In this document: piece after piece, positions 1 through 7,846 of the stretch
Layout of the letters: each line of letters begins with the position of its first letter
How positions within the stretch are numbered: position 1 is the stretch's first letter
Assembly (NCBI RefSeq): GCF_024498135.1
Contig: NZ_JANHOH010000004.1
Span: 1-64,000, forward strand
Source of the DNA: Mucilaginibacter aquariorum
GTDB taxonomy: Bacteria > Bacteroidota > Bacteroidia > Sphingobacteriales > Sphingobacteriaceae
DNA: 64,000 nucleotides
Reading direction: 5' to 3'
Notes under the pieces: generated by a model
Told to the model about the DNA's origin: nothing
What the model saw: only the letters and a program-made list of their open reading frames with translations
Database searches by the model: none
Made by a program: the position numbers and the translations under genes

Positions 1-359
1 CCTTTTATATCCCCATTCTCATGCAGGGGGAAGTGCCAAGGAATATACAAAACCCATTGATCTGGTACCTCAGCGTAATATTTATGAATGTTTTTGCCAC
101 GTAATATCGGACGTATAATTTCGACTGCTTTTGGACAATTCTTAAGTAGCTCATCTTTCTTTAATCCATCTATTATAAACGCTTCATTGAAGCCGGTCTT
201 AATGCCATAATTAATTTGCACATCCCAATCCTTTATAGGGGTTCCTATAAGTTCTATTTTGTTTTTTATGGTGGCTTCTAATGGTGAAAGTATCACCCAT
301 CCACCGTCTGGTTTAAATCCGCCTTGAGTTGTAACTGACTGCCTAATAAAAACGCTCGT
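1..359 (-). pseudogene. C-terminal fragment of a type IIG restriction-modification enzyme (TaqI-like specificity domain), cut at both ends
   Basis: Reading the minus strand from 359 to the left edge gives about 119 open codons with no usable ATG. A TGA in the same frame lies at 360-362. The translation contains GWVILSPLEATIKNKIE, KDWDVQINYGIKTGFNEAF, EIIRPILRGKNIHKYY and WVLYIPWHFPLHENGDI. This is the pattern I know from the TaqI-like C-terminal specificity region of Eco57I-class enzymes, which fuse an N6-adenine methylase, a nuclease and a target recognition domain. The methylase half, which should lie upstream in 5' terms, is missing: the reading frame breaks about 95 bp before a divergent serine recombinase. 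The other end runs out of the window. It is therefore either a truncated remnant or a silent or inverted specificity cassette. Family recognition is fairly strong; its state is inference. Confidence 0.72.
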
Positions 360-453
360 TCAGCTTAGGAAAAACGGGACTATTTTATTGCCATATTTTG
401 GTTAAACTATCTTTTTATTGTCTATTTAAATTCACTTAAAAAGTTATTCAATT

Positions 454-1047
454 ATGAAATACGGCTATATCCGCATCAGTACCGACAAGCAAACTACCGA
501 AAATCAACGGTACGAAATCTTAAAATTCGCCGAGATTAAACAGCTCATTATTGACGAATGGATAGAGGAAACCATCAGTTCAACCAAAAAACTTGATGTG
601 AGAAAATTTGGAGAGTTATTAAATCGTATGAAGAAAGGAGATGTATTAATTGTTTCTGAACTATCAAGAATGGGCCGTAACCTAATGCAAATAATGAAAA
701 TACTGCATGATTGTATCGAGAAAGATGTAATGGTTTACACGGTAAAAGAAAATTATGAGTTAGGAAATAATATAAACTCTAAAGTTTTAGCATTTGCCTT
801 CGGTTTATCTGCAGAGATAGAACGTAATTTAATATCACAACGTACGAAAGAGGCTCTTGCAAGGCGAAAAGCGGAAGGGCAAATATTAGGTCGCCCCAAG
901 GGAAGTAAGTCGCAAATTCGCAAGCTTACCGGTAAGGAAGAAGAAATAAGATTGTTAATGAATAAAAAGATCTCCTATAGCGCTATTGGCCGCATATTGG
1001 GTGTGCATCGGTTAACGGTATCGTCGTTTGTAAAAGAAGCGGTTTAA
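454..1047 (+). CDS. Serine site-specific recombinase (resolvase/invertase family)
   Basis: This is a 197-residue resolvase/invertase. The N-terminal catalytic domain (about 1-135) begins KYGYIRIS with the nucleophile at Ser9, followed by Q13 and ELSRMGR at 69-75, where the conserved arginines lie. The long E-helix segment AEIERNLISQRTKEAL is at 120-135. The linker GRPKGS (146-151) leads to a small helix-turn-helix at about 164-193 (SYSAIGRILGVHRLTVSSF). Length and architecture match the Hin/Pin/Gin class, not the large serine integrases. Such enzymes cut paired short sites with a 2-nt stagger and resolve or invert the DNA between them. It stands alone, divergent from the restriction-enzyme fragment at 1-359, which suggests inversion or rearrangement of that locus. 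No clear crossover site was identified by eye. Confidence 0.9.
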   Translation: MKYGYIRISTDKQTTENQRYEILKFAEIKQLIIDEWIEETISSTKKLDVRKFGELLNRMKKGDVLIVSELSRMGRNLMQIMKILHDCIEKDVMVYTVKENYELGNNINSKVLAFAFGLSAEIERNLISQRTKEALARRKAEGQILGRPKGSKSQIRKLTGKEEEIRLLMNKKISYSAIGRILGVHRLTVSSFVKEAV

Positions 1048-1050
1048 AAC

Positions 1051-1092
1051 AATGGCTTGCCGGGTATCAGGCATTGTTCCCGGTAAGCCATT
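1051..1092 (+). terminator. Hairpin just after the recombinase gene
   Basis: A 14-bp stem (1051-1064 paired with 1079-1092, one G-T position) encloses a 14-nt loop, beginning four bases after the recombinase stop. There is no long T-run behind it, so it is a stem-loop terminator candidate rather than a textbook intrinsic terminator. Confidence 0.5.
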
Positions 1093-1594
1093 GCCAATAA
1101 ATCCTGTCATCCTCTAATCAAGCAAATCAAGGTTCAGAACTTCCCCGCGTTAGGGAGTGAAGCGGATACCGGCCTCGCGCCCAATGCCTGTGCGCGTATG
1201 AGCGGAAAGCCCGGGCCGCAGGCAACGCCATAGATCAGTTTGCAGTTATTAGTTGGCAGTTCGCAGCCTGTGCCTATGTGGATGAAAGAAAAGGATGGAA
1301 GGATAAAAGACATGATAAGACCACGTTTCAGCCCTCCGAGAAATACCCGCCATTAGCTGCCCATACCCCTCACGCGCCCTTCGACAAGCTCAGGATGACC
1401 CTTCGCTCTCCGAACCACTGTTCTCCACTCCTCGCACCCTTTCCACGCTTGCGGCTTCCCCAATCACCCGCTCCCTGCGCCCTTTCCACGCTCCCGGCTT
1501 CCCCATTCACCCGCTTCCCGCACCGTATCCCGGCCTCCTTTTCCACCCCAAAATTCAATTAAAAAAAACACTTTCCAGTTTTAACAAATTTACC
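1093..1594. other. Non-coding, repeat-rich interval of about 500 bp
   Basis: No credible gene lies between the recombinase and yceD. Around 1140-1215 is a G+C-rich stretch (GCGTTAGGGAGTGAAGCGG, later GAGCGGAAAGCCCGGGCCG) that resembles intergenic elements I recall from other Bacteroidota genomes. Around 1378-1400 is CCTTCGACAAGCTCAGGATG, a widespread dispersed repeat. The 94-codon open frame through 1278-1562 is C-, P- and S-rich and lies over these repeats, so it was not called. Confidence 0.6.
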
Positions 1595-1602
1595 TACATT
1601 TG
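1595..1602 (+). promoter_or_regulatory. -7 element of the yceD-rpmF-fab/acc operon
   Basis: TACATTTG matches the Bacteroidota housekeeping -7 consensus TAnnTTTG. It overlaps the first possible in-frame TTG codon (1600), which therefore lies in the promoter. This places the translation start downstream at TTG 1621. No clear TTG -33 element is seen. Confidence 0.6.
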
Positions 1603-1620
1603 CGGGCTAATTGTTGCTCA

Positions 1621-2142
1621 TTGAAATCGCTAAAGACATATTCAATACCTTTTACCGGCCTAAAGCTGGGTAAGCATTATTTTGAATACGAAGTAAACGA
1701 TGCCTTTTTTGCTGAGTTTGAGTATTCGATAGTAAAAAAAGCCAATCTTATTTGTAAGGTTGAACTGGATAAGCAGGAAACAATGCTGATCCTGAACTTT
1801 GACATTACCGGCACTGTAAATGCAACCTGCGACAGGTGTTTGTCTGATTATCTGCAACCTGTGGATATTCACGAACAGCAGATAGCTCGCTTTACAGAAG
1901 AGGCGATGGGCGAGGATGACGAGATAATAACCCTCGGCAAAAACGATCATGAGATTGATATTGCCGGGTTGATATATGAATATGTTAATGTTGCCCTGCC
2001 GTTTATTGCTGTTTGCAGTAACGAGAGCGATACAAAACATTGTGACGAGGAAATGCTGGCAAACTTAAATAAGCTTGCAGCAAATGATGAACAAACCGAG
2101 AGCATTGACCCGAGATGGGAAGCTCTCAAAAAATTAAAATAA
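1621..2142 (+). CDS. yceD: YceD/DUF177 family protein
   Basis: About 173 residues, DUF177 (YceD) family, linked to large ribosomal subunit or 23S rRNA accumulation in other bacteria, and classically encoded immediately before rpmF as here. The conserved double-cysteine motif is seen as CDRCLSDY in the middle, with a second pair in CSNESDTKHC near the C-terminus. The frame is open from a TTG at 1600, but the -7 promoter element covers that codon. TTG 1621 (LKSLKTYSIPFTGLKLGKH) fits both the promoter position and the usual N-terminus of the family. It is the first gene of the operon and lies 17 bp before rpmF. Confidence 0.85.
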   Translation: MKSLKTYSIPFTGLKLGKHYFEYEVNDAFFAEFEYSIVKKANLICKVELDKQETMLILNFDITGTVNATCDRCLSDYLQPVDIHEQQIARFTEEAMGEDDEIITLGKNDHEIDIAGLIYEYVNVALPFIAVCSNESDTKHCDEEMLANLNKLAANDEQTESIDPRWEALKKLK

Positions 2143-2159
2143 TATAATAACTAAAAGTT

Positions 2160-2351
2160 ATGGCACATCCAAAACGGAAAATTTCAAAATCAAGAAGAGA
2201 TAAACGCAGAACGCATTATAAAGCAGAAGCGCCTACTTTAACTACTTGCCAAACTACTGGTGCGGTACACTTGCCACACAGAGCTTACACTGTTGACGGT
2301 AACGTTTACTTCAACGGAAAAATTCTTATTGAAAAAGCTTTGGCAGTATAA
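2160..2351 (+). CDS. rpmF: 50S ribosomal protein L32
   Basis: 63 residues, the full length for bL32. The N-terminus [20 protein letters not shown] is diagnostic and basic, as expected for rRNA contact. Zinc-binding forms carry four cysteines in the central loop; here only one remains ([20 protein letters not shown]), so this is a zinc-free type. It lies between yceD and plsX, the conserved arrangement that ties ribosome and phospholipid synthesis genes together. ATG at 2160. Confidence 0.97.
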   Translation: MAHPKRKISKSRRDKRRTHYKAEAPTLTTCQTTGAVHLPHRAYTVDGNVYFNGKILIEKALAV

Positions 2352-2365
2352 GTTAATTTTCTGAA

Positions 2366-3304
2366 ATGAAGATTGGCTTAGACATTATGGGCGGTGATTT
2401 CGCCCCCAAGGCAGCAGTTTTAGGGGCGATTGAAGCTTGTAAAGTTTTATCTGCCGGGCAAAAACTTGTGCTTATTGGCGACAAGGATATTGCCCTAACT
2501 ATTCTTCAGGAAAATAATTTTAGCCCCGATCATTTCGAGTTTGTGCATACAACCGAGGTGATTGGCATGGGCGAACACCCCACTAAGGCTATTGTTCAAA
2601 AACCAAATTCGAGCATTGCTATAGGTTTTAACTTGCTAAAAGAAGGTGCCATACAGGCGTTTTCATCGGCAGGTAATACCGGGGCCATGCTGGTAGGGAG
2701 TATGTTCAGCGTAAAAACCATTCCCGGTGTAATACGCCCGGCCATGACCACCATTGTACCCAAACTTAAAGGCGGTTTGGGTATTATTTTGGATGTTGGC
2801 GCCAATGCCGATTGCAAGCCCGATGTGCTTGTGCAATTTGGTATTTTAGGCAGCCTGCTTGCCGAATCTATCTACGGGATCCCTAACCCCCGCATAGCGC
2901 TGATGAACATTGGCGAAGAGGAAGAAAAAGGGAATCTGCTTTTACAGGCTACCTATCCTTTAATGAAGGATTCGAAACTATTTAACTTTGTTGGTAATGT
3001 GGAAGGGCGCGACCTTTTTGAAGATAACAACGATGTTGTAGTGTGCGACGGTTTTACAGGCAACGTTATTCTGAAACTTGCTGAATCTTTTTACGTTATT
3101 ACTCAGAAGAAAAGATTAAAAGACGATTTTTTTGACCGCTTTAACTACGAGCAATACGGCGGAAGCCCTATACTTGGGGTTAACGCACCTGTTGTTGTAG
3201 GGCACGGTATCTCAAGTCCCGAGGCTATTAAAAACATGGTGCTGCTGTCAAGAAACATGATCGAGACCAACCTTATAGATAAAATTAAACTGGCTTTTCA
3301 GTAA
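2366..3304 (+). CDS. plsX: Phosphate acyltransferase PlsX
   Basis: 312 residues, normal for PlsX. The enzyme makes acyl-phosphate from acyl-ACP at the membrane for the PlsX/PlsY route into phosphatidic acid. The N-terminus KIGLDIMGGDFAPKAAVLGA and the internal motifs SAGNTGAMLVGSMF, DVGANADCKPDVLVQFG and VVCDGFTGNVILK are typical. It lies 14 bp after rpmF and 11 bp before fabH, in an evident operon. Confidence 0.97.
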   Translation: MKIGLDIMGGDFAPKAAVLGAIEACKVLSAGQKLVLIGDKDIALTILQENNFSPDHFEFVHTTEVIGMGEHPTKAIVQKPNSSIAIGFNLLKEGAIQAFSSAGNTGAMLVGSMFSVKTIPGVIRPAMTTIVPKLKGGLGIILDVGANADCKPDVLVQFGILGSLLAESIYGIPNPRIALMNIGEEEEKGNLLLQATYPLMKDSKLFNFVGNVEGRDLFEDNNDVVVCDGFTGNVILKLAESFYVITQKKRLKDDFFDRFNYEQYGGSPILGVNAPVVVGHGISSPEAIKNMVLLSRNMIETNLIDKIKLAFQ

Positions 3305-3315
3305 AAAAACATAGA

Positions 3316-4305
3316 ATGAGCAAAATTCATGCTGCTATTACCGCTGTAAATGGTTACGTACCCGAGTACATACTAACTAACCAGGAGCTGGAAACAATGG
3401 TGGAAACCAACGATGAGTGGATCACCAGCCGCACCGGTATCAAAGAGCGGAGAATATTAAAAGGCGAAGGCCTTGGTACCTCAGATATGGCAGTACCGGC
3501 TGTTGAAGGTTTATTAAAAAAGCGTGGCATAAGCGCCGATGAAATTGACCTGATCATTTTTTGCACTACCACCCCCGATTTGCCTTTCCCGGCTACAGCA
3601 AACATTCTGGCACATAAAATTGGCGCTGTAAATGCCTGGGGATATGACCTGCAGGCAGCTTGCTCTGGCTTTATATTTGGCCTGGCAACAGGCGCCCAGT
3701 TTATTGAAAGCGGCAAACACAAAAAAGTATTGGTAATAGGCGGCGATAAAATGTCATCTATCATTAACTATGAAGACCGTGCTACCTGTATCATTTTTGG
3801 CGATGGCTGCGGTTGCGCATTGCTGGAGCCTAATACCGAAGGTTTTGGTATTATCGATTCGGTACTAAAAAGTGATGGCGCGGGTTCGCACCTGTTATTC
3901 CAAAAATCTGGTGGTTCTGTTAGCCCCGCTACACACGAAACCGTTGCCAACAAAGAACACTACGCATACCAGGAAGGCCAGGCGGTATTTAAATTTGCCG
4001 TAACCAACATGGCCGAAGTTGCTGCCGAAGTGATGGAGCGCAACAACCTTGTTGCCGATGATATTGCATGGCTGGTACCACACCAGGCCAACAAACGTAT
4101 TATTGATGCTACCGCTAATCGTACCGGCATAAGTGCCGATAAGGTGATAGTGAACATTGAGCGTTATGGCAACACCACAAACGGCACAATACCATTATGT
4201 TTATGGGAGTGGGAAGACAAATTTAAAAAAGGCGACAACCTTATTTTAGCTGCCTTTGGCGGTGGGTTTACCTGGGGTTCTATTTATTTAAAGTGGGCTT
4301 ATTAA
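3316..4305 (+). CDS. fabH: 3-oxoacyl-ACP synthase III
   Basis: 329 residues. FabH condenses acetyl-CoA (or branched acyl-CoA primers) with malonyl-ACP to start fatty acid synthesis. The catalytic triad is readable as Cys116 (QAACSGFIFGL), His256 (WLVPHQANKRIID) and Asn286 (ERYGNTTNGTIP). The start-of-family motif NDEWITSRTGIKERR is at 32-46. The gene follows plsX by 11 bp. Since a branched-chain 2-oxoacid dehydrogenase lies 9 kb downstream, use of branched primers is plausible for this phylum but is inference. Confidence 0.97.
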   Translation: MSKIHAAITAVNGYVPEYILTNQELETMVETNDEWITSRTGIKERRILKGEGLGTSDMAVPAVEGLLKKRGISADEIDLIIFCTTTPDLPFPATANILAHKIGAVNAWGYDLQAACSGFIFGLATGAQFIESGKHKKVLVIGGDKMSSIINYEDRATCIIFGDGCGCALLEPNTEGFGIIDSVLKSDGAGSHLLFQKSGGSVSPATHETVANKEHYAYQEGQAVFKFAVTNMAEVAAEVMERNNLVADDIAWLVPHQANKRIIDATANRTGISADKVIVNIERYGNTTNGTIPLCLWEWEDKFKKGDNLILAAFGGGFTWGSIYLKWAY

Positions 4306-4468
4306 GAGGTGTGCAGATTTTAAATGTGCAGATATGCAGATTTTAATTAAAAACATCTTAAAATTGTACTTGTTAAATAATATAATTCATTAAAAATCAT
4401 TTGCACATTTGCATATCCGCACATTTGCATATTTATAAATACTTTATCCAAACCAATTATCGCTTATT
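4306..4468. repeat. Short repeats between fabH and accB
   Basis: Several near-identical 8-14 base words (GTGCAGAT/ATATGCAGATTT and, inverted, ATTTGCACATTTGCATAT) are arranged as loose inverted copies around an AT-rich centre. No gene. They may form a hairpin inside the operon. Confidence 0.5.
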
Positions 4469-4942
4469 ATGGATATTAAACAGATTCAGGACCTTATACG
4501 CTTTGTGTCAAAATCAGGCGTAAACGAAGTTTCTATCGAGCAGGAAAATTTTAAGATTACCATAAAAACTAATGATGCGCCTACGTATGTAAATGCATCT
4601 ATACCGCCACAGCCGCTTGCCGCAGCAAGTGCGCCGCAGCCTGCAAGCTTACCGGTTTCAATCCCGGCTGCCGAAGCTGTAGCGGTTGCCGATACCTCAA
4701 ACTTAATTACTATTAAATCGCCGATGATAGGTACGTTCTACCGTTCTGCATCACCGGAAAAACCATTGTTTGTTAACGTGGGCGATGAAATAAGTGTAGG
4801 TAGTGTACTTTGCATCATCGAAGCTATGAAACTTTTCAATGAAATTGAATCAGAAGTTTCGGGCCGCATTGTGAAGATACTGGTTGATAATGCATCACCG
4901 GTTGAATACGACCAGCCGTTATTTTTAGTAGAACCTAAATAA
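4469..4942 (+). CDS. accB: Biotin carboxyl carrier protein of acetyl-CoA carboxylase
   Basis: 157 residues. The C-terminal biotinyl domain (about 78-157) carries the biotin attachment motif IEAMKLFNEIE with the lysine at 121. The N-terminal helix (KQIQDLIRFVSKSGVNEVSIEQENFKI) and the Ala/Pro-rich linker at 40-75 match AccB. It carries CO2 from AccC to the carboxyltransferase. It is followed by accC after a 109-bp gap containing short repeats. Confidence 0.96.
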   Translation: MDIKQIQDLIRFVSKSGVNEVSIEQENFKITIKTNDAPTYVNASIPPQPLAAASAPQPASLPVSIPAAEAVAVADTSNLITIKSPMIGTFYRSASPEKPLFVNVGDEISVGSVLCIIEAMKLFNEIESEVSGRIVKILVDNASPVEYDQPLFLVEPK

Positions 4943-5051
4943 TTGATTTCACAGATTGTTGTTTGATTTCACAGATTTTGTGTGATCGGGGTAATCGTTA
5001 TTAAGCATCGGTGTAATCGAAAGTAAATCGGTGTAATCTAAAATCAAGAAG
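4943..5051. repeat. Short direct repeats between accB and accC
   Basis: Two copies of TGATTTCACAGATT and two of ATCGGTGTAATC lie in tandem-like order. A similar word (GATCGGTGGAATCATT) occurs upstream of tex near 40147. These are dispersed intergenic words, not coding. Confidence 0.55.
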
Positions 5052-6386
5052 ATGTTTAAAAAAATATTAATAGCTAACCGAGGTGAAATTGCCCTGCGAA
5101 TTATTCGCACCTGTAAGGAAATGGGTATTAAAACCATAGCTGTATACTCAACCGCCGATCGTGATAGCCTCCATGTGCGTTTTGCAGATGAGGCTGTTTG
5201 TATAGGCCCCCCTCCAAGCCGCGACTCTTACCTGAATATCCCAAACATTATTGCAGCAGCAGAATTAACAAATGCCGACGCGATACACCCGGGATATGGC
5301 TTTTTATCTGAGAACGCGAAATTCTCGGCTATTTGCGCCGAGTACGGCATTAAGTTTATTGGCGCCACTGCAGATCAGATAAACAGAATGGGCGATAAAG
5401 CTTCGGCTAAAGAAACCATGAAAAAAGCCGGCGTACCTATTGTTCCCGGTTCTGAAGGTTTGCTTAGCGATATTAAACAAGGCATTACCATTGCCAACAA
5501 AATAGGCTATCCTGTTATACTAAAAGCAACTGCCGGTGGTGGTGGCCGCGGTATGCGTATTGTTTGGAAAGACGAAGAATTTGAGAATGCCTGGGATAGT
5601 GCCCGTGCCGAATCTGGCGCAGCCTTTGGTAACGATGGCCTATACCTTGAAAAATATGTTGAAGACCCGCGCCACATCGAAATACAGGTAGTAGGTGACC
5701 AATATGGTAAAGTTTGCCATTTATCTGAACGCGATTGTTCTATACAGCGCCGTCACCAGAAACTGGTAGAAGAAGCGCCGTCTCCTTTCATGACAGATAA
5801 GCTGCGCAAAAAAATGGGCGAAGCTGCTATTAAAGGGGCAAAAGCTGTTAAATATGAAGGTGCCGGTACAGTAGAGTTTTTGGTTGATAAAAACCGCAAT
5901 TTCTACTTTATGGAAATGAACACCCGTATCCAGGTAGAGCACCCGGTTACCGAAGAGGTGATTAACTTCGATTTAATAAAAGAACAAATAAAAGTTGCTG
6001 CGGGTATCCCAATATCAGGCAAAAACTACGAGCCAACAATGCATGCCATTGAGTGCCGTATAAATGCCGAAGACCCTGCAAACAATTTCCGCCCTTCACC
6101 TGGTAAAATAACAAACTTCCACTCGCCGGGTGGCCATGGTGTACGTGTTGATACGCATGTTTACAGCGGATACGTTATCCCGCCAAACTACGATTCGATG
6201 ATAGCCAAGGTTATTTGCATGGCCCAAACCCGCGATGAGGCATTGGCAACCATGGAGCGTGCTTTAAGCGAATTTGTTATTGAAGGTGTTAAAACAACTA
6301 TTCCATTCCATTTAAAATTACTGCAGGATTCAAACTTCCGTGCCGGTAATTTTACTACCAAGTTTATGGAAACCTTCGTTTATTAA
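5052..6386 (+). CDS. accC: Biotin carboxylase subunit of acetyl-CoA carboxylase
   Basis: 444 residues, full-length biotin carboxylase. It begins [18 protein letters not shown]. The ATP-grasp glycine loop [14 protein letters not shown], the [19 protein letters not shown] segment and the catalytic [14 protein letters not shown] are all intact. It carboxylates biotin on AccB with ATP and bicarbonate. The carboxyltransferase genes are not in the window. It ends the fatty-acid operon; tatC begins 69 bp later. Confidence 0.97.
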   Translation: MFKKILIANRGEIALRIIRTCKEMGIKTIAVYSTADRDSLHVRFADEAVCIGPPPSRDSYLNIPNIIAAAELTNADAIHPGYGFLSENAKFSAICAEYGIKFIGATADQINRMGDKASAKETMKKAGVPIVPGSEGLLSDIKQGITIANKIGYPVILKATAGGGGRGMRIVWKDEEFENAWDSARAESGAAFGNDGLYLEKYVEDPRHIEIQVVGDQYGKVCHLSERDCSIQRRHQKLVEEAPSPFMTDKLRKKMGEAAIKGAKAVKYEGAGTVEFLVDKNRNFYFMEMNTRIQVEHPVTEEVINFDLIKEQIKVAAGIPISGKNYEPTMHAIECRINAEDPANNFRPSPGKITNFHSPGGHGVRVDTHVYSGYVIPPNYDSMIAKVICMAQTRDEALATMERALSEFVIEGVKTTIPFHLKLLQDSNFRAGNFTTKFMETFVY

Positions 6387-6454
6387 TTTTTTTGTAATCT
6401 TCACGATACAATATAACGTAAATAGTATTCCGGCGTTAATGCTGAAAACAGGTA

Positions 6455-7312
6455 ATGAGCGATAACAAACTAATAAAAGCAATAAAAGAGAAGGGCCAGA
6501 CAATGGAGGCCGAAATGTCGTTCTTTGATCACCTGGAAGCCCTGCGATGGCACCTGGTGCGGTCGGCAATTGCTATTGTTATTTTTACCGCCGGTGCTTT
6601 TTATTTTTACGATTTTATATTTGATACCATTATTATGGGCCCCAGTAAGCCAAGCTTCTGGACGTATCGTATGCTGTGTAAGCTGGGCGAATACCTGCAC
6701 CGCGATGGCTTTTGTATCAATAAGATCAATATCAGCCTGCTTAATACCGAGATGGCCGGGCAGTTTACCCTGCAGATCAACTCGGCACTGCTTATTGGTA
6801 TAACCCTTGGCTTCCCTTATTTGCTTTGGGAGATCTGGCGTTTTATAAAGCCCGCCCTGCACGAGAAAGAACGCAAGGCAGCAAGTGGTTTTGTTATTTA
6901 TGCCAGTTTTCTTTTTATTATAGGCGTATTATTTGGCTATTATGTAATTACGCCCGAGTCAATAAATTTTCTTTCCAGCTATACCATTAGTCCTACTATA
7001 GAAAATAAGTTTTCTGTTGATTCTTACCTGTCATCCGTGGCCACATTAACACTGGCAACCGGGATAGTATTTGAGTTACCTATATTGGTATATGTACTAT
7101 CATCGCTGGGTGTGCTTACCGTTAAATTTATGCGCGAGACCAGGCGTTACGCCGTGGTTGTGATATTGATCATAGCAGCTATAGTTACCCCAACACCCGA
7201 TATGATGACCATGACCGTAGTGAGTATCCCTTTATTCATTTTATACGAAGTGGGTATATTGGTGGCTGCTGTGGTTGAAAAGCGTAAGAAAGCAAGAGAA
7301 GAGGCTCTTTAA
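6455..7312 (+). CDS. tatC: Sec-independent protein translocase TatC
   Basis: 285 residues with about six hydrophobic segments. The signature EAEMSFFDHLEALRWHLVRS precedes the first membrane helix, and GFPYLLWEIWRFIKPALHEKER lies in the second cytoplasmic region. The loop after the first helix is longer than in E. coli TatC, as is common in Bacteroidota. It receives twin-arginine signal peptides in the inner membrane. No tatA is nearby. ATG 6455 was chosen because it gives the family N-terminus. Confidence 0.95.
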   Translation: MSDNKLIKAIKEKGQTMEAEMSFFDHLEALRWHLVRSAIAIVIFTAGAFYFYDFIFDTIIMGPSKPSFWTYRMLCKLGEYLHRDGFCINKINISLLNTEMAGQFTLQINSALLIGITLGFPYLLWEIWRFIKPALHEKERKAASGFVIYASFLFIIGVLFGYYVITPESINFLSSYTISPTIENKFSVDSYLSSVATLTLATGIVFELPILVYVLSSLGVLTVKFMRETRRYAVVVILIIAAIVTPTPDMMTMTVVSIPLFILYEVGILVAAVVEKRKKAREEAL

Positions 7313-7379
7313 TAAGCACATCTCTCAATTCTAACAAAATCTTTACCTTCGTCAACACAATAAATGTTATAAATTTGAG

Positions 7380-7817
7380 ATGATGAAAAAAGGGTTAAAG
7401 ATTGCTATTGGCGCAGACCATGCGGGGTTCGATTTAAAACAGGCCATACTGGGCATGTTTGATGATATTACCTTTAAAGATTTTGGTACTTATTCTACAG
7501 ACTCTGCCGATTATCCCGATTTTGCCCACCTGGTAGCAAACGCTGTTGAAGCCGGCGAGGCCGATTTTGGTTTCCTGCTTTGCGGTAGCGCAAACGGTGT
7601 TGCCATGACAGCCAATAAGCACCAGGGTATCCGCGCTGCGTTATGCTGGAAAGCAGATGTAACCATCCCTGCGCGTACCCATAACGATGCAAATGTACTT
7701 TGCATCCCGGCCCGCCATGTAACTACTGCCGAGGCTAAAGAAATTATAGAAATATTCCTGACCGAAGAATTTGAAGGCGGACGCCATGCAACCCGCGTTA
7801 ACAAAATAGGCTGCTAA
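7380..7817 (+). CDS. rpiB: Ribose 5-phosphate isomerase B
   Basis: 145 residues of the RpiB/LacAB fold. The start KIAIGADHAGFDLKQAI and the active-site segment GFLLCGSANGVAMTANKHQGIRA with its catalytic cysteine are clear, and RTHNDANVLCIPARH is typical. It interconverts ribose 5-phosphate and ribulose 5-phosphate. Two ATGs lie side by side (7380, 7383) and either may be used. A Bacteroidota-like TACCTTCG lies 30-40 bp upstream. Confidence 0.95.
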   Translation: MMKKGLKIAIGADHAGFDLKQAILGMFDDITFKDFGTYSTDSADYPDFAHLVANAVEAGEADFGFLLCGSANGVAMTANKHQGIRAALCWKADVTIPARTHNDANVLCIPARHVTTAEAKEIIEIFLTEEFEGGRHATRVNKIGC

Positions 7818-7846
7818 CAAACTAATTAAACCAACAATAAATTTCA

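Noticed and set aside
1278-1562. 94-codon open frame and its antisense partner (1370-1558)
   Set aside because: Both run through dispersed repeat sequence including CCTTCGACAAGCTCAGGATG and have Pro/Ser/His-rich, unprotein-like composition; no promoter or family.
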